DNA from: Acheta domesticus
Taxonomy: Eukaryota; Arthropoda; Insecta; Orthoptera; Gryllidae
NCBI GenBank assembly: GCA_031308135.1
Contig: JAHLJT010000631.1
Location: 7,098,764 to 7,162,763 of the forward strand
Direction: 5' to 3'
Length of the DNA: 64,000 nt
Below the pieces are notes generated by a model that was given only the letters and a program-made list of their open reading frames with translations, was not told the origin of the DNA and did not search any database. This document shows, piece by piece, positions 1-11,449 of the stretch; the first letter of the stretch is position 1; each line of letters begins with the position of its first letter. The translations under genes and the position numbers were made by a program.

Positions 1-1439
1 GTAGAGAAGGTGCTAGATGCCTAGGCATCAATCCAATGATATTTTGTGTACTTTGTTGTCATTACTGTCCATCTTTTGATTTGTTTTGTTTCATTCTACT
101 TCATTTTGTTACATTCTACTTGTTTAATTTGATTTGTTTCATTCTAATTCAGGATTTACAGAAGATAAACAAAATTTGTAACAATTCCCAAGCAAGTGCA
201 ATAACTCCATAATATCCAACATTTCTGTTTAAGATTATAAGTTGCTAGTCAGACCCATGTAAATATTCTGCACATTTAAAATTTAAAAAAAATAAAAATA
301 GAACATTTCCAACAAATCTAACATTTCTAACAATCCTTATTAGTGAGTGAGGGCATCTTCCAAGAATGTAATGGAACATTCAGAAAGGTTTCATTTTGTT
401 GATAACATCGGAAGAAATGTATTTCGTTCAGGACATGAAAACCAGATTTTAAGGGCTTGGTATACATTGTTTCTGAGCTAGACCCAATGGTAACATGTTG
501 CAGTACATTGTGTGATGCAGGTTGCTTGTGTAGCTGCTCTTTTCCTCATGGTCTATGAATTTTCATTTTCTTAATCCCTAAATCTCTTGGCCGCAGGATT
601 GGCAGGCCCTCTGCACTTAGTTTTTGTGCCAATGGTTTCTTATAAATGACATAAAACCATCTTTCATTAATAGGGAATAGATTTTCATGTAAATATATAT
701 TTTTACTGGTACATCATACCTTCCTTGAATTTTTGTAAGTATACAAGACCTGAATGAATTAGAATCAGTTTTTGTTTTGCACATTTTGGTATAATTACAT
801 ATTTTTGTATATTTTACCTATTACTATATAGTTACATTTTAATATATTTACATATCAAAACAGAGCATTTCAGATAGGAGTGTGCCAATACATGTTAGTG
901 GAATCATTTTTCTTATGAAGCAATGTATTTCTGCACTTCAATGATTGATGGACCTTTACTGTGGAGTATCAAAAAATTGTCAAAATTATCCCCTTCTCCT
1001 CATTCTGCTTCTTGGAAATTGCATACTTGTAATCAAAGATAAGGGATGTTTGTGAAGCAGAAGCTGCATGCTTACTCAAGTTTCAGGACCACCCATAATT
1101 CAATCAAAATATATATTGTGCTTCCTGCACTTCACCAAGAAATGTCAGGCAGGTTCACAGAATTCGGAATTTATTCATGAAATCCCACCCTTTGTGCAAT
1201 GGGAATACTCCTCGGGGATGTAATGTGATCAATATGTGGTAATTGTTTGCAATAAATTGAGTTCAATTACAAAACCAATGTTGAACTTGTAGAGGGAGGG
1301 CAAGAACCCCCTCTCCAGGATCCAGTATTGGCTAGAATTATGACGGTTCATGTGCACATTCTCTCCTTGCAAACAACATTGAATATACCATGTATGTATT
1401 TTATATTTCATTGTGTCATGAAGACTAAAATAAAGGATG

Positions 1440-1600
1440 AGACACTGATGTTGTCTGGTATCAATGTTTTTATTTACAGCTAAAAGATCTTTTTCAATAG
1501 CTTAGCTATCATCATCAGAGCTATCTGAAAAAAATTTACAAAATTTTGAAAAGAAAGTTGCAATACAAAAGGTTATTAACAAAATTAAGTTTTCGTAAAA
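1440..1600 (-). repeat. Repeat fragment with a CTGATGA-stem-GAAA motif
   Basis: Read on the - strand, 1500-1530 contains CTGATGA, a single T, a six-pair stem (GATAGC with GCTATT, loop TAA), then GAAA. The same arrangement with different paired bases occurs in the arms of the inverted-repeat element at 62226-62692. This points to a shared repeat family, perhaps Penelope-like or another element with a structured end. The family assignment is uncertain. Confidence 0.35.
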
Positions 1601-1614
1601 AATTGTTGGTGCCA

Positions 1615-2065
1615 GATGCGTAAGCAAGCTGGATCGTTACCTTACAGCCTCTGGGCGAAAAACGAAGTTCTGCGAATATTTTGCAGAAATAAGCTGGATC
1701 ATTACCTTACAGCCTCTGGGCGAAAAACAAAGTTCTGCGAATATTTCTGGGAAATAAGCTGGATCGTTACCTTACAGCCTCTGGGCAAAAAAACGAAGTT
1801 CTGCGAATATTTCTGGGAAACATTTCCCAGAAATATTCGCAGAACTTCGTTTTTTGCCCGGAGGCTGTAACTATGAATCAATTTTAAGTTCTGCGCCCAG
1901 AGGCTGTAAGGTAACGATCCAGCTTATTTCTGCGAATTATTCACAGAACTTCATTTTTCACCCAGAGGCTGTAAGGTAACAATCCAGCTTATTTCTGCGA
2001 AATACTCGCAGAACTTCTTTTTTTGCCCAGAGGCTGTAACTACGAATCAATTTTAAGTTCTGATC
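1615..2065. repeat. 65-bp tandem repeat arranged as a large inverted repeat
   Basis: A unit containing GCTGGATCGTTACCTTACAG starts at 1628, 1693 and 1758, an exact 65-bp period. From about 1821 the same unit appears on the other strand: its reverse-complement motif ATCCAGC recurs at 1917 and 1982, again 65 bp apart. The two arms meet at about 1820, where TTTCTGGGAAA faces TTTCCCAGAAA, so the RNA could fold into a hairpin of about 200 bp. GTAACTATGAATCAATTTTA occurs near 1867 and, with one change, near 2037. No coding sense is apparent. Confidence 0.85.
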
Positions 2066-2524
2066 AGTGATGTTTTGTGTTTGAAAATTTGAATGTTCAT
2101 GTACAGAACAACTTTAAATGAATTTTTATCTAAACATTTTCTGTTTTTCATACATATTCTGGAAAAAATAAATATGTATATATATGTACATAGTTTGCTT
2201 TTTCGATTACAATAACTTCCGTTGCTTATTCATTAGTGTTTTATGTAGAGGGGGTAATGAAATGTATATTTCAAATTTCACAATATTTCAGGTATGACAC
2301 CGTTGTTTAAGAACTGATTTGGAAAAATATTGAGATCAATATTTTCCCATCTCTCTTTAACTCCTGAAATTGTTTTAAATTTCAAGTTGTGAATATTTTT
2401 TATTTAAATTCCAAAATTATTATGGAAAATTAATTTTTCCTTTATGTTCTCTGTTTCAATTGAGAATTTTCTACACAAGTTAAATGTTGTCCAACTGCAA
2501 CTTTTGTCTTATTTTCCTGCCTAG

Positions 2525-2733
2525 ATTGGGTAGTGCGGCTTAAGGGTGCTAATGTGTGTTGTCGGCTGCTTACTCAGTTGGCTGTTCACTCAGCAGCAAT
2601 TCGTTCACTAGCCCTAAGAGAACTATTGGAAGGTGCCTTGTTCCATGCCCCTACACATTTATTTGGTGCTACAACAAAAATTTCCCAAGATCGTCCTCCA
2701 GAAGTTCGTTTGCTTCATGAAAACCATAAACAG
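2525..2733 (+). CDS. INTS5: INTS5, internal exon (first in window)
   Basis: Codes part of Integrator complex subunit 5, a helical-repeat scaffold protein of the nuclear Integrator complex, which processes snRNA 3' ends and attenuates RNA polymerase II transcription. The exon runs from an AG at 2523-2524 to CAG|GTAAAG. It enters in phase 1 and leaves in phase 0. Its product matches the vertebrate family around CQLLTRLS...LLVEGALH...ELFG (here CRLLTQLAVHS, ELLEGALFHAP, HLFG). By position against the roughly 1,000-residue family this is about two thirds along the protein. Earlier exons are outside the window. The identity is recalled from the family, not from a database search. Confidence 0.85.
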
Positions 2734-3413
2734 GTAAAGTAACATAAAAGGAGTTGATGCGTCTAATATGCTGACTAAATATTGATCAAGGATACATCTA
2801 AGTGTACAATAGAGATTAAAGTGTTTGCTGTTTAAAATGGTGGACATGCTACATCACAATGGTGTGTATGCTATTGTAGAAAGATGAAAGAAATGCCCAA
2901 TAGGATGCAAAATGATTTTTTGCTTTGGAATTTAGTTCATTGGTTTTTCATTTACATTAGAGATGAGAACTTACAGGCAGTATCAATGTGCATAAGATGC
3001 ACTCCTGTTGCAGCACAAACCGTTCAGTTGTTTTAGTCATACGTATAATTATGTTTTTATTCACCATCTTTGCTTTAAATGAAAGTGATGGGCCCCATAA
3101 GTGTTTATCACTTGCTGTAATTAACTGAGTTTATAGCATGAATGCTAAATTTTAATAAAATTAATAAAATGAACACAAATCTGCTGTTATTTATTCGGTT
3201 TGATGTTGGGTTGCAAATTCTTCTTCAAGAAGGTCTTGCTCTAGCATGAGCAAGCATGTGTTTATAGTTAGTGAACCAAAAAAAGCAAAAAGTTCTCTTT
3301 CAGTATTTTCAGAAGATTCATTGTATTTAAAAGCAAAACTTAGTAATGTGTGTAAATGCAATGTCCAGTCTTCGTTTGAAACATGTCTCCTGACAGCAAA
3401 TGAGTAAATGATC

Positions 3414-3447
<34 letters not shown>

Positions 3448-3953
3448 GGGGTGCATTACATTTTTAAATTAAATTTCATTTTTAATTTAAATTAAATTGA
3501 CTTTTATTCTGTAGATCACGTTAATTCACATATTCTTGATAAATATTAAATATTTCAATTACATTTTTAGAAATGTGTTAAAATCTGTGTACACAGTAAA
3601 TTGTGATTGTGTTGTTCCAGAATTTGTATACCTCCCTGGTGTCATTAGTCTTAGAGAAAAAGTATTGAATGACCTGAAACAATATTTTGAGGGTTTTGAT
3701 TTTATTTATGGTTCTTATTTTGTACTATTTTGTTCAAACTTCTCTACAGTTCTTTCTTTTGTGCAATGTTCAGCACGTTTTTCATTTTTTTTTCCTTAAA
3801 AAGAGTCAGATATATACTTTTTTTTAAAATTTATTCATAATCAGATAAAAAGAAGAATCTTAAGAATTTTAGTCTCTAATCACTGAGAAATTCTAGTTAA
3901 TAAAACTAAGAAATATTCGTATGCATTGATTCCATTATCACTTTTGCTTTTAG
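2734..3953 (+). other. INTS5 intron
   Basis: AT-rich intron of 1.2 kb. It contains an AAT trinucleotide run at about 3414-3447. I see no other gene or recognisable element in it. Confidence 0.8.
3414..3447. repeat. (AAT)n microsatellite
   Basis: About eleven consecutive AAT/ATA units within an INTS5 intron. Confidence 0.9.
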
Positions 3954-4128
3954 GGAACCAGTGTAATTTTAGCCCATCGTCATTCCAGTATGTTTCATGC
4001 GGGTGTTATTGGTAATGGGCCATATCGACATACATCAGTTGCAAACACCATCCCACAAGAAGATATATCAGAAAATATTAGTTTATTGATTGATGTCATA
4101 AAAGCCTGTTGCACAAATCCTACTGCTG
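3954..4128 (+). CDS. INTS5: INTS5, internal exon
   Basis: Runs from TTTTAG|GGAACC to GCTG|GTGAGT. It enters in phase 0, matching the previous exon, and leaves in phase 1. The peptide carries the signature SMFHAGVIGNG, which corresponds to SVFHAGVIGRG in vertebrate INTS5. It continues into a helical stretch (ISLLIDVIKACC) matching the family's LLSLLVHCC. No stop or frame break is present. Confidence 0.88.
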
Positions 4129-4873
4129 GTGAGTAGTCAAAAACATTATTATTGGTTACTTTAGATTGCTTGTAAACATATAATTTGCAGAAATTCTCTT
4201 AAAGAGATGCTACTTGATGTGAAGTTTATTTGCATCCTAATTTATATTTTTGATTTTGGATATGACTAGAGATCCCACAGGCAACCCTAGTGATCATATG
4301 GAATTCTGGGCATCCAAAATATATTTCAGAGCAAATTGTGTATTTTTACAAAGTGCTTCAAACTTTTGACTATTTGTCAAACCTGTCTAACGAATAGTTC
4401 ATTAATAAATTTGTTTATGGAAGATTACTTCTTTTTCTCCCTTTATATTACTATAATATTACTATTGTACCACTTATTGCTTACTATTTAAACAGAATGA
4501 ATGATCACTGTATGACTTGAACTTCAAAAAATGTAGATACAGTGAAAACTCTTTATAACATGTTTTAAGGAACCATGAAATCTGTAGAGGAAAACACCAT
4601 AAAGACGAAGACTTTATATGGGCTTTTGGTCAGGACTGGAAAAAATTGACGTAACATAGAGGAAAACATGATATGGAGGAAAGTTATAAAGAAGTTTCAC
4701 TGTATTTTTTCAATGCATGTGGCAACAAAAGTTAGTTAACAAGAAACTACATACAACTGCCACTTACAAATATTAAAAAAATATTTATTTTTGGCACTTG
4801 GCTATTTTTGAAAAAAGATCTAATAATTCTTTCCATATATACATTTGTTTCTTTTGCAATATTTTGCTTGCAG
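4129..4873 (+). other. INTS5 intron
   Basis: Intron of 745 bp containing the pogo-type MITE at 4540-4702. The rest is AT-rich with nothing else recognised. Confidence 0.8.
4540..4702. mobile_element. pogo/Tigger-type MITE
   Basis: A 163-bp non-autonomous DNA transposon in an INTS5 intron. Its ends are inverted: CAGTGAAAACTCTTTATAA at 4540, and TTATAAAGAAGTTTCACTG ending at 4702. Both ends are flanked by TA (4538-4539 and 4703-4704), the usual target duplication. CAGTG-type ends with a TA duplication are typical of the pogo/Tigger branch of Tc1/mariner. It has no coding capacity. Confidence 0.85.
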
Positions 4874-5301
4874 GTGACCAAAGTGCTCCAAATTCATTAC
4901 CTACATCACTGGATGCTGTTACCAATGTTTCTTTGCTTCTTGTCGAACTGTTATCTCCTGACGTCATGTACAATGGTTTACCTTGGCCTGAGGAAGAATT
5001 CAGCAAAGTAACCGTTGAGCGGGATCTCAGTATTCGGCAACGTTTCGACGAATTACCAATTACCTGGGCTTTATTGTCATTTGTGGCATCACATCGGCCA
5101 GCACTCTGTTACTGTTCTGTGCTCCTGCGTGCTCTCACTGCCACCCTCATGGCTCAATGGGCTGCCAGAAGAAGTGCCGGGCCGAGCCCAGACCTGTGCT
5201 CTACAACAGTTCGCCTCCTTGAGCTTTTAGCATTGGGACAACTTTTACCACCACCGCTTGCTTCATTGCGAGAATTGATTCCACACTTACTACCACAAGA
5301 G
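4874..5301 (+). CDS. INTS5: INTS5, internal exon (largest in window)
   Basis: Starts after TTGCAG and ends at AGAG|GTATGA. Phase 1 in, phase 0 out, 428 bp. It contains the most diagnostic INTS5 block: WPEEEFSKVTVERDLSIRQR, then [16 protein letters not shown], then a helix ending LLPPPLASLRELI. These align with vertebrate [33 protein letters not shown] and LLPPALGNMHEV. Together they identify the gene beyond reasonable doubt. Base composition is more GC-rich than the flanking introns, as expected for coding sequence. Confidence 0.93.
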
Positions 5302-5929
5302 GTATGAATACAAACATTTCAAATATTTAATCCTGTCTTCTTGTATACTCTCACTTCAGTTTTCAGAGTCCAAGGTTGTCAATGCCTTGGCCAAGCATTA
5401 TAAAATTAATCGACCTATTATCTGCAATAAATGTGGATCACAGTATATGCAATTCAATTTTATTTTTATGCCTAGCCTCTTTGAGTAATTATGATCTGTT
5501 GAATGAATCAAGATCTCTCAAGATTTTTTTAGTCTTATTTTTTTATGTAATACTGACTGTTTTATACAGTGTAGTGTAATGTTCTGAAAGAATTACTGTA
5601 GCTTTGTTTTTTATTATTGTCTTAGTAACATTTTTTGTTGTTTTTAGTTCATGAGTTTTAAGTATTTGTGACATGATGGTATTAACCAAGTTTTCAAATT
5701 AATATTTGCAAACTGGAAATAAGTTCACTGTAATGTTTACAGTGATTAATTATCTCACTAGCTTTTCCAAAATCAATTCTTACTAGTTTTTTCAAAGTGT
5801 TTTTTAAATTATTCATGAATTCCTCTTAATTTTATATAATTCACATTCACAATGTTTTATCATATTGACTTGATATGGACTGCTCTCAAAGTCTTTTCCG
5901 TCTCTTGAGCACTTTCAAAGTTTTTATCT

Positions 5930-7730
5930 TTTTAATCTCTTGCCAAATGCCCATCAAAAATGGTTATTTCAAAATTATTTTGAAACTTTTCAATTTTCCA
6001 ATTTGATTCCAAAGCTGGTTTGATTTTCAAATGCATTCCTTTTGTTCTTGCAGTTGACTTAGTGGTTTTGCTAATTGACTGTTCCTGCTTCTCCCACTTC
6101 ATTTTAGGTCTTCCTAAATTTCTTCTTCCTTCTAGTCTGTATTGAAGAATTATTCTAAGATATCTTGTTATTTGGATTCCTTTAATTTCTGACTCATCTG
6201 TCATCATTTGACTTTTAAATTATGTCTAATGTCTTCATTTCTTTGTGAATCTCTCTGTGTTATTCCTAGCAGATGTCTCAAATATTTAATTTGTTTTGCT
6301 TGTTTGTTTCTCTTTCTTAACGTCTGTACTGCTGACTTGTATATTTACTTCAATATGGATGCGATTTTATGTATTTTGAATATCATGTCTTATCCAAATG
6401 TCTTGTTATTGTACAATTAGGTAGTTCTTGTGAATTCATTTCTTTCTTCATCAATTTCTTTCAGTTTGTAGCAATTGTTTCCTAAATAGTTAAATAGTTT
6501 TATGTGTACTATAATTGATCCTATTACTATCTCTGCGCTTCTTAATTCATGATTGGATTCATTGCTGATGTTTCAGCAGCAATTCTGACTGGAAGACCTG
6601 AGGGTTTGAGTCCTGTCGGTGGCGAATTTTTGACTCTAGTTCGACAACAGCTGCTGTGATTGGTAGTTTTCAATGGTTTCTGTTATCAATAACTGGGAAA
6701 TGCGTAACAAACAGGCCAAGGGCTGTGTATTATGTTTCCTTCCTCTTCCTATCCTCTCTTTATACTCATGTGATTCCACTTGCACTTACTTCCACTTCCA
6801 ATTACATGCGCAACACTACCACATGTCGAGACACTAGTCAGGAGCTGAGGACTCATCCTGGCTGTGGCAGTTCTGTGCTGGAGGGAAAATTCCCCATAAG
6901 CCGACGTGTGAATTGGTGCCTGATCTCACCATCCAGCAAAGAAGGAATAGTCCTCATGGTGAGATAAAACATTCGCTACACTAAAGGGACTAATTGCCCT
7001 AGCAGTTCATGGCCTGGAAACAGTCAATCAATCTTCTTATTCATTTCCTTGGAACACTTTTGCATTGTTTTTTATTGAAATTTTTGTTTCATGTTCTCTT
7101 GTTATTTTTTAGTGCAGGAGTTGCTTTTTATACTGCATCATCAGAGTCTGTTACCAATATTTTATCATCTGCACACAATCTTTTGCTGATTTCCGTAATT
7201 CAATTTCTTTGTTTACTGTCAGATTTGATTTCTATTCATTTTATTGTCAAATTGTATCAACCATAATTTCTCTTCATTAATACTTTCTTGTAGGAAAAGA
7301 AAAGTATATGTTGAGGTGTTTTGTTTCTTCCTTCAATTTAGATTTTGTAATGTAAATTTTTAATGATATATAAAGTAAATTTTGTAATGTTAATAACTAA
7401 CTTCATTCTTTAAGATTTGGTATGAGGTTTGAGGCTATTGAAATTAGTGAGATTGTTCTGATAGTTATTTCTTGAAAATGTTTTTGATCAAATCTTCCTG
7501 CCAGTCCTGTGATGTTATTTGTTCTTCCAGTACTTTATTGAAATAGTTTTGAAAGCTCTTTCTTCAACTGTTTCACTCTGTATTTTATCAGTTCGGAGTT
7601 GATTGTATCTTTCCCTGGGCATTTTTCTGTTTCCATTTCTTAAAGTTGTTTCCATTGTTATTTGTAGCTTCAATTTATATTTTTTTGTGTGTGTATATTG
7701 TATGAGTATATGAGCAATAAAGTACATGAT
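5930..7730 (-). mobile_element. Degenerate LINE (non-LTR retrotransposon), antisense to INTS5
   Basis: Three - strand fragments lie in the order expected for one element. Near 7520-7700 is a basic stretch resembling the segment between endonuclease and RT. Near 7156-7176 is CADDKIL, the decayed catalytic [FY]ADD box of a reverse transcriptase. Near 6098-6150 is GRRNLGRPKMKW, the hallmark GRR.GRP..RW motif close to the end of many LINE ORF2 proteins. Stops and frame changes are common, so it is old and dead. A SINE is inserted in its middle. The clade is not resolved. Confidence 0.55.
6556..7036 (+). mobile_element. tRNA-derived SINE copy (family A)
   Basis: A B-box-like sequence (GGTTTGAGTCCTG) lies at about 6604. 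The body shares many blocks with the copies at 34868-35375 and 59680-60215: a CAGCTGCTGTGATTGG region, TTTCCTTCCTCTTCC, and the tail block starting TCTCACCATCCAGCAAAG. It ends in AAGGGACTAATTGCCCTAGC followed by a TCAATCAATC tail. It is inserted in the antisense LINE. The tRNA-like head is more worn than in the other copies. Confidence 0.6.
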
Positions 7731-7867
7731 GATACATTAAAACTATTGTATTTCAAGCAAGTGTTGATATTTGCAGATTTTGATTGACATTTCATTTAGT
7801 TGCCTTGGTGTGTGTATTTACTAGAAGATAGATCTTATATTATTAACTTTTTCTTTGTTTTGAACAG

Positions 7868-8086
7868 GTTGTGCAGCTTCTTCGAGACTGTGTATGGAAC
7901 TATATGCGTGATAATGTCCCTTCACCTGCTCTGTTTACTCGGGATGCATCTGGACTCATGTGGCGTGATGCTACTTTAGCCATTCCTGGTCCTCAATACA
8001 CAGATTCTCTGTGTTTCATTATCCAGAAGAACATTCAAAAACTGGGATATCTTTATCCACAGTTATTTCCTGACATAAGCAAATGA
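7868..8086 (+). CDS. INTS5: INTS5, terminal exon
   Basis: Starts after TGAACAG in phase 0 and ends at TGA (8084-8086). The peptide has a helical VVQLLRDCVWNYMRDNVPSP segment and ends QKNIQKLGYLYPQLF. This corresponds to the vertebrate INTS5 C-terminus (RNIDRLGLFSGRF). The four exons here give about 343 residues, the C-terminal third of a protein that is about 1,000 residues in vertebrates. Every exon junction keeps frame, so the gene looks functional. Confidence 0.9.
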   Translation, partial: VVQLLRDCVWNYMRDNVPSPALFTRDASGLMWRDATLAIPGPQYTDSLCFIIQKNIQKLGYLYPQLFPDISK

Positions 8087-8123
8087 ATTTTATTTTAATT
8101 AATTGTTTTGTACATTTGTAAGA

Positions 8124-8129
8124 AATAAA
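8124..8129 (+). terminator. INTS5 polyadenylation signal
   Basis: AATAAA lies 38 bp after the INTS5 stop codon and is the first canonical poly(A) signal downstream. It implies a short 3' UTR. Confidence 0.7.
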
Positions 8130-8389
8130 GGTAATTAAATGTACTGAAAGTATTGTCATAGCTTAATAGCATCTTTTGTTCTTTTCCATTCATGTCTCGT
8201 AAGAATTTGTGATGTGTCAAAATTCAGCAAGTTGTCAAATTTGTATTTGTAAACAGAAAATAAGATATCTGAATGGAAATTACTTACATTTTTTCTTGCC
8301 TAATATAGTATATTGACTGGAATTTATTCTAGCTTTTCCAAAACGTCTTTTTAATTCTTCTCAACTTTAATTGTTCTCATATTCAGTTT

Positions 8390-8720
8390 CAGTGGTGTAA
8401 CAGTTAGTTTATCAGGCTGTTAGACCCAAGTTTGCAGATTCAAACCCAATAGAAGCCATGGATTTTTATCGATGAAAAAATCCTCTGTACGCCTTCTGAG
8501 GGGAAGTAAAGCCGGCTGTCCCATGTTCGTAGATTTACTGCAAGTAAAAGATCCTCAAACCTAAAAGACATCTCTGATCTAAATTGAAATTGCCTGTTTT
8601 GTCACCCATGATACATCCTGTTTCTGGTTGATGGCAATAGGAGCGTAGCTGAATTTGCCTGGTCAAGTGGAAGACCAGGTCTGATGGCCTGAGCCTTACC
8701 GTGTAAAATAAGGCATTATA
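8390..8720 (+). mobile_element. tRNA-derived SINE, second family (B)
   Basis: The head GTGGTGTAACAGTTAG...AGATTCAAACCCAATAG reads as a tRNA-like A box and B box. The body GAGGGGAAGTAAAGCCGGCT...GTAGATTTACTGCAAGTAAA resembles a widespread arthropod SINE body. It differs from the family A copies elsewhere in the window. Its 3' limit is not certain. Confidence 0.45.
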
Positions 8721-9084
8721 GAATAGGATATGCAATGTTTTGTTGTTGCCTTGTCCTCTCAAGACTTCAATCCACTGAGCACTTCCCTTGGTCTTCACCT
8801 TTTCAACTAAAGAATTTAGTTTTACGTAAATAAACAGAATTGTCAGTCATTTTTTTGTTCTTTTGGATTCCATTAACGAACCTATTGTGTTCATAATTTA
8901 ACAAGACGTCCCATTTTTAATGGGATTGTCCTTGTTTTTTTTATGTGTCTCATTGTCCTGACAAAATTTTAACAGGACGCTAAATTTCTGATATATCTTT
9001 CTTGGCTGTAACCTCACTCTCCCTAGACTCACTCTGGTTTTCTCTGCTTTGGTAGCTCTTACATTTCAACAAACTTTTATCCAG

Positions 9085-9345
9085 AAAATTTGAGGAATGG
9101 GGAAAAAGATAATGTAGATATTGATAAAAAGTGGCATGATATTTTCCACGCATTTAAGAATAGAAGCAATCCATTGAAAACTAGCGGTGGTTGTGAGTTT
9201 TGTTCTGGCTTTACGAGGCAAAACAGCTGTGGTGGAAAGAGTGTTTTCAGTTGTGAACTCCCTTTCAATTGATAGAGAAAAAAATGTATTACACCAAAAC
9301 AATGTAGCAATTGTAATTTTGAGAACTCATTTTCAAGTCTTGGGC
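9085..9345 (+). pseudogene. hAT transposase C-terminal fragment
   Basis: Two overlapping reading frames together encode a short stretch with the hAT dimerisation signature: the second frame reads AVVERVFSVVNSLSIDREKN, comparable with the ..SVERVFS.MN...D.RN block of hAT transposases. The first frame (9090-9272) carries the preceding EKDNVDIDKKWHDIFHAF segment. The frame change and lack of upstream domains show a dead copy. Terminal repeats were not located with confidence. Confidence 0.6.
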
Positions 9346-9719
9346 TGTGAGGAATTCTAAAACATGTTATCAAGTAATTCCAAACTCTTTCAAGATATGA
9401 AATCTTCTGATAAGTACAAAGCTCATATTAATGTTTCTGAATAAGAAGCTTTAAGTTCATGTTCAGCAGGTTGTTCATAATTTGATTATTAAAGTTTTTT
9501 ACATATAGAAAGTAATTTGTACTTGTCTCAGTGAAGCAATGCAGTCACATATAAAGCACATTTTCTTTGTAAGCTCATGTCCTGTTTTGTCCCGTTTTTA
9601 TTCTTCCATATTTCAGAAATGTCCCATTTTATGTCATTAAAAAATGTGGTCATCCTATCATAATTGTATTGGACACAGATAGTATCTGGATCTGGTGTGC
9701 AGCTCAACAGAGGACAACT
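9346..9719. other. Intergenic, no gene seen
   Basis: Sequences around 9575-9640 (TGTCCCATTTT...TGTCCTG-like) partly mirror 8895-8980. They may be remnants of terminal repeats of the hAT element at 9085-9345. Otherwise unremarkable. Confidence 0.4.
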
Positions 9720-9721
9720 TA

Positions 9722-11449
9722 GTCCATGGGCATAGCCAGGATTTTCATGGAGGGAGGGCAAAAAAGAAATAAGATATATTAATGGTAATAAAGTACAAGT
9801 GAGATAAGTAATAATTAAATCAATAACAATAAATTATACTAGGGAAAATTATTTTTTCATACCTCCAGGATGAAAGTAGGTGCTTTCAAAGGAAACAATC
9901 ACACGATCACACTGAAACAATCACATTTTGAAAATCATCATAAAAAGTTTCTTTCAAAGGTATAAACATATTTAGTGTTTGAAATAAACAAAATCCTTTA
10001 CAAATTTCCACATTGTCACTCCGGTTATATTATTACAAAATTTTATGAGTATGCTTCATATGAAGTAAGAACAATTTAAAAATAGAATATGCCAATTCAT
10101 GCAATAATATGCCAACATTAAAATGGTTTGTTGGTATTCTCCACAATATTGGTAGAGTGAATGACAATGATTTGTGTTTTCTATACAACCACATCCTAAG
10201 GTTCGTTGAACAAGTGACAACACTGGTGAGCAGCCCATGGTTTGTCCTGATCACAAACACAACAGCCAAAGTGTAAAGAATATGCAAGTTTTGTATTTCA
10301 TATATAATTTTTCCCTTTGAAGTTTGGTTCAAAAATCTTCCACAAACTTAACAGAAAATATCGGGTTGATTCACACACTTTTGATGTGAAATGACGATTT
10401 GCATTTTATCAAACCGATTCAATTCTACACAAAACTACTATTTTCTTATATATAAATAAATCTGAAAAAAGGAAAGGGTGAATTTTCAGAATCCATTATT
10501 GAGTGTGCCTCTTTCAGCAGGGTAGGGCGGTGAGCATGATAACATGACCTGGGTTGCACGTACGGGAAACAAAGAGGAAAAAATTTGATTATGGTTTTCG
10601 AAATGCTGTATATTATTCTTTAGCGTAATGCCAAACTCTTTTGATGTCTCCACAAATATGTCCAATCCAACCTAACAGTCAGTAAAAGAAACGCAGCAGT
10701 GTAGCTCAAATGTGGGTCGTGATAGTGCACGGTGCAATTTTAGCCGAGTGCAATGAAAAAGTTAAATTGTTCGAAGCAAGGCTCTTAAAGTAAAGATTTC
10801 AAGCTTTCATCGTTTGTTAAAATTGGATAAAAGTTTATGGAGCTCTGGCGGTTTCAAAAGGGTCCGTTTCTATGGTTTTAAGATAAAATTGAGCATATTC
10901 GGACTAATGTGGCACACTGAATCTAATTAGTAATGTTTTATGATCATAAAATGGTCAGGATAACGTGGGCACCACCTTGGCCAAAAATCAGTTGATAAAA
11001 GTACCATTATATAATATTTATGAGAATTTTTTGAAAAAGTAGCAAAATAAGGCTGAAAAATGTGTTATGACACCCCTAAACCCAATTTAAAAACAGTTTT
11101 ATTGGTGCTGATGTCATTCTTGGAACGAAAACTAATATTTTTTTTTGCTAAGCCATTGAATTCTATTTTTTTTTATATAGCCATATTAATTTTTCAAACA
11201 AAGAATTTTTTAATGTATTTGAAGAAACGCTTTTTTTTATCTATCACCATATATCGTTTATGTACAATATACCATTTATAGTTTGGGTGGATTTTCTAAA
11301 AATATATATTTTTTTTTATAATTTCAGTGTATTTTATAATGTGTAAAGTACACTTCTTTTATGAAAGGGGATAGAAGCTTGAAAATGTTTGTGGGGAGGT
11401 ATCAACCTCCATCTACCCCACCCCACCCTTGCTATGTTCATGCCACAGT
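9722..11449. mobile_element. Candidate DNA transposon with imperfect terminal inverted repeats
   Basis: The left end reads CATGGGCATAGCCAGG. The reverse complement of the right end, just before 11449, reads CATGAACATAGCAAGG. Both lead inward to a G-rich stretch. GGCATAGCCAGG-type ends are common in old insect DNA transposons. The interior (about 1.7 kb) has only short reading frames and I recognise no transposase. The boundaries and even the pairing of the two ends are tentative. Confidence 0.3.

Larger units (their letters stand above)
1..2524 (+). other. INTS5 intron (5' part outside window)
   Basis: No coding exon was recognised before the splice acceptor at 2523-2524. The stretch is AT-rich. 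It holds a retroelement-like motif near 1440-1600 and a 65-bp inverted tandem array at about 1615-2065, both listed separately. It is called intron because the exon at 2525 begins in the middle of the INTS5 protein. An exon too short or diverged to recognise cannot be excluded. Confidence 0.6.
5302..7867 (+). other. INTS5 intron with nested repeats
   Basis: A 2.6-kb intron. About 5930-7730 carries remains of a LINE on the - strand, interrupted by a SINE at about 6556-7036. Both are listed separately. About 5310-5920 is AT-rich with nothing recognised. Confidence 0.7.

Noticed and set aside
3191..3415. 74-codon ORF on the - strand in an INTS5 intron
   Set aside because: Mildly protein-like, but no family recognised and no splice or promoter context.
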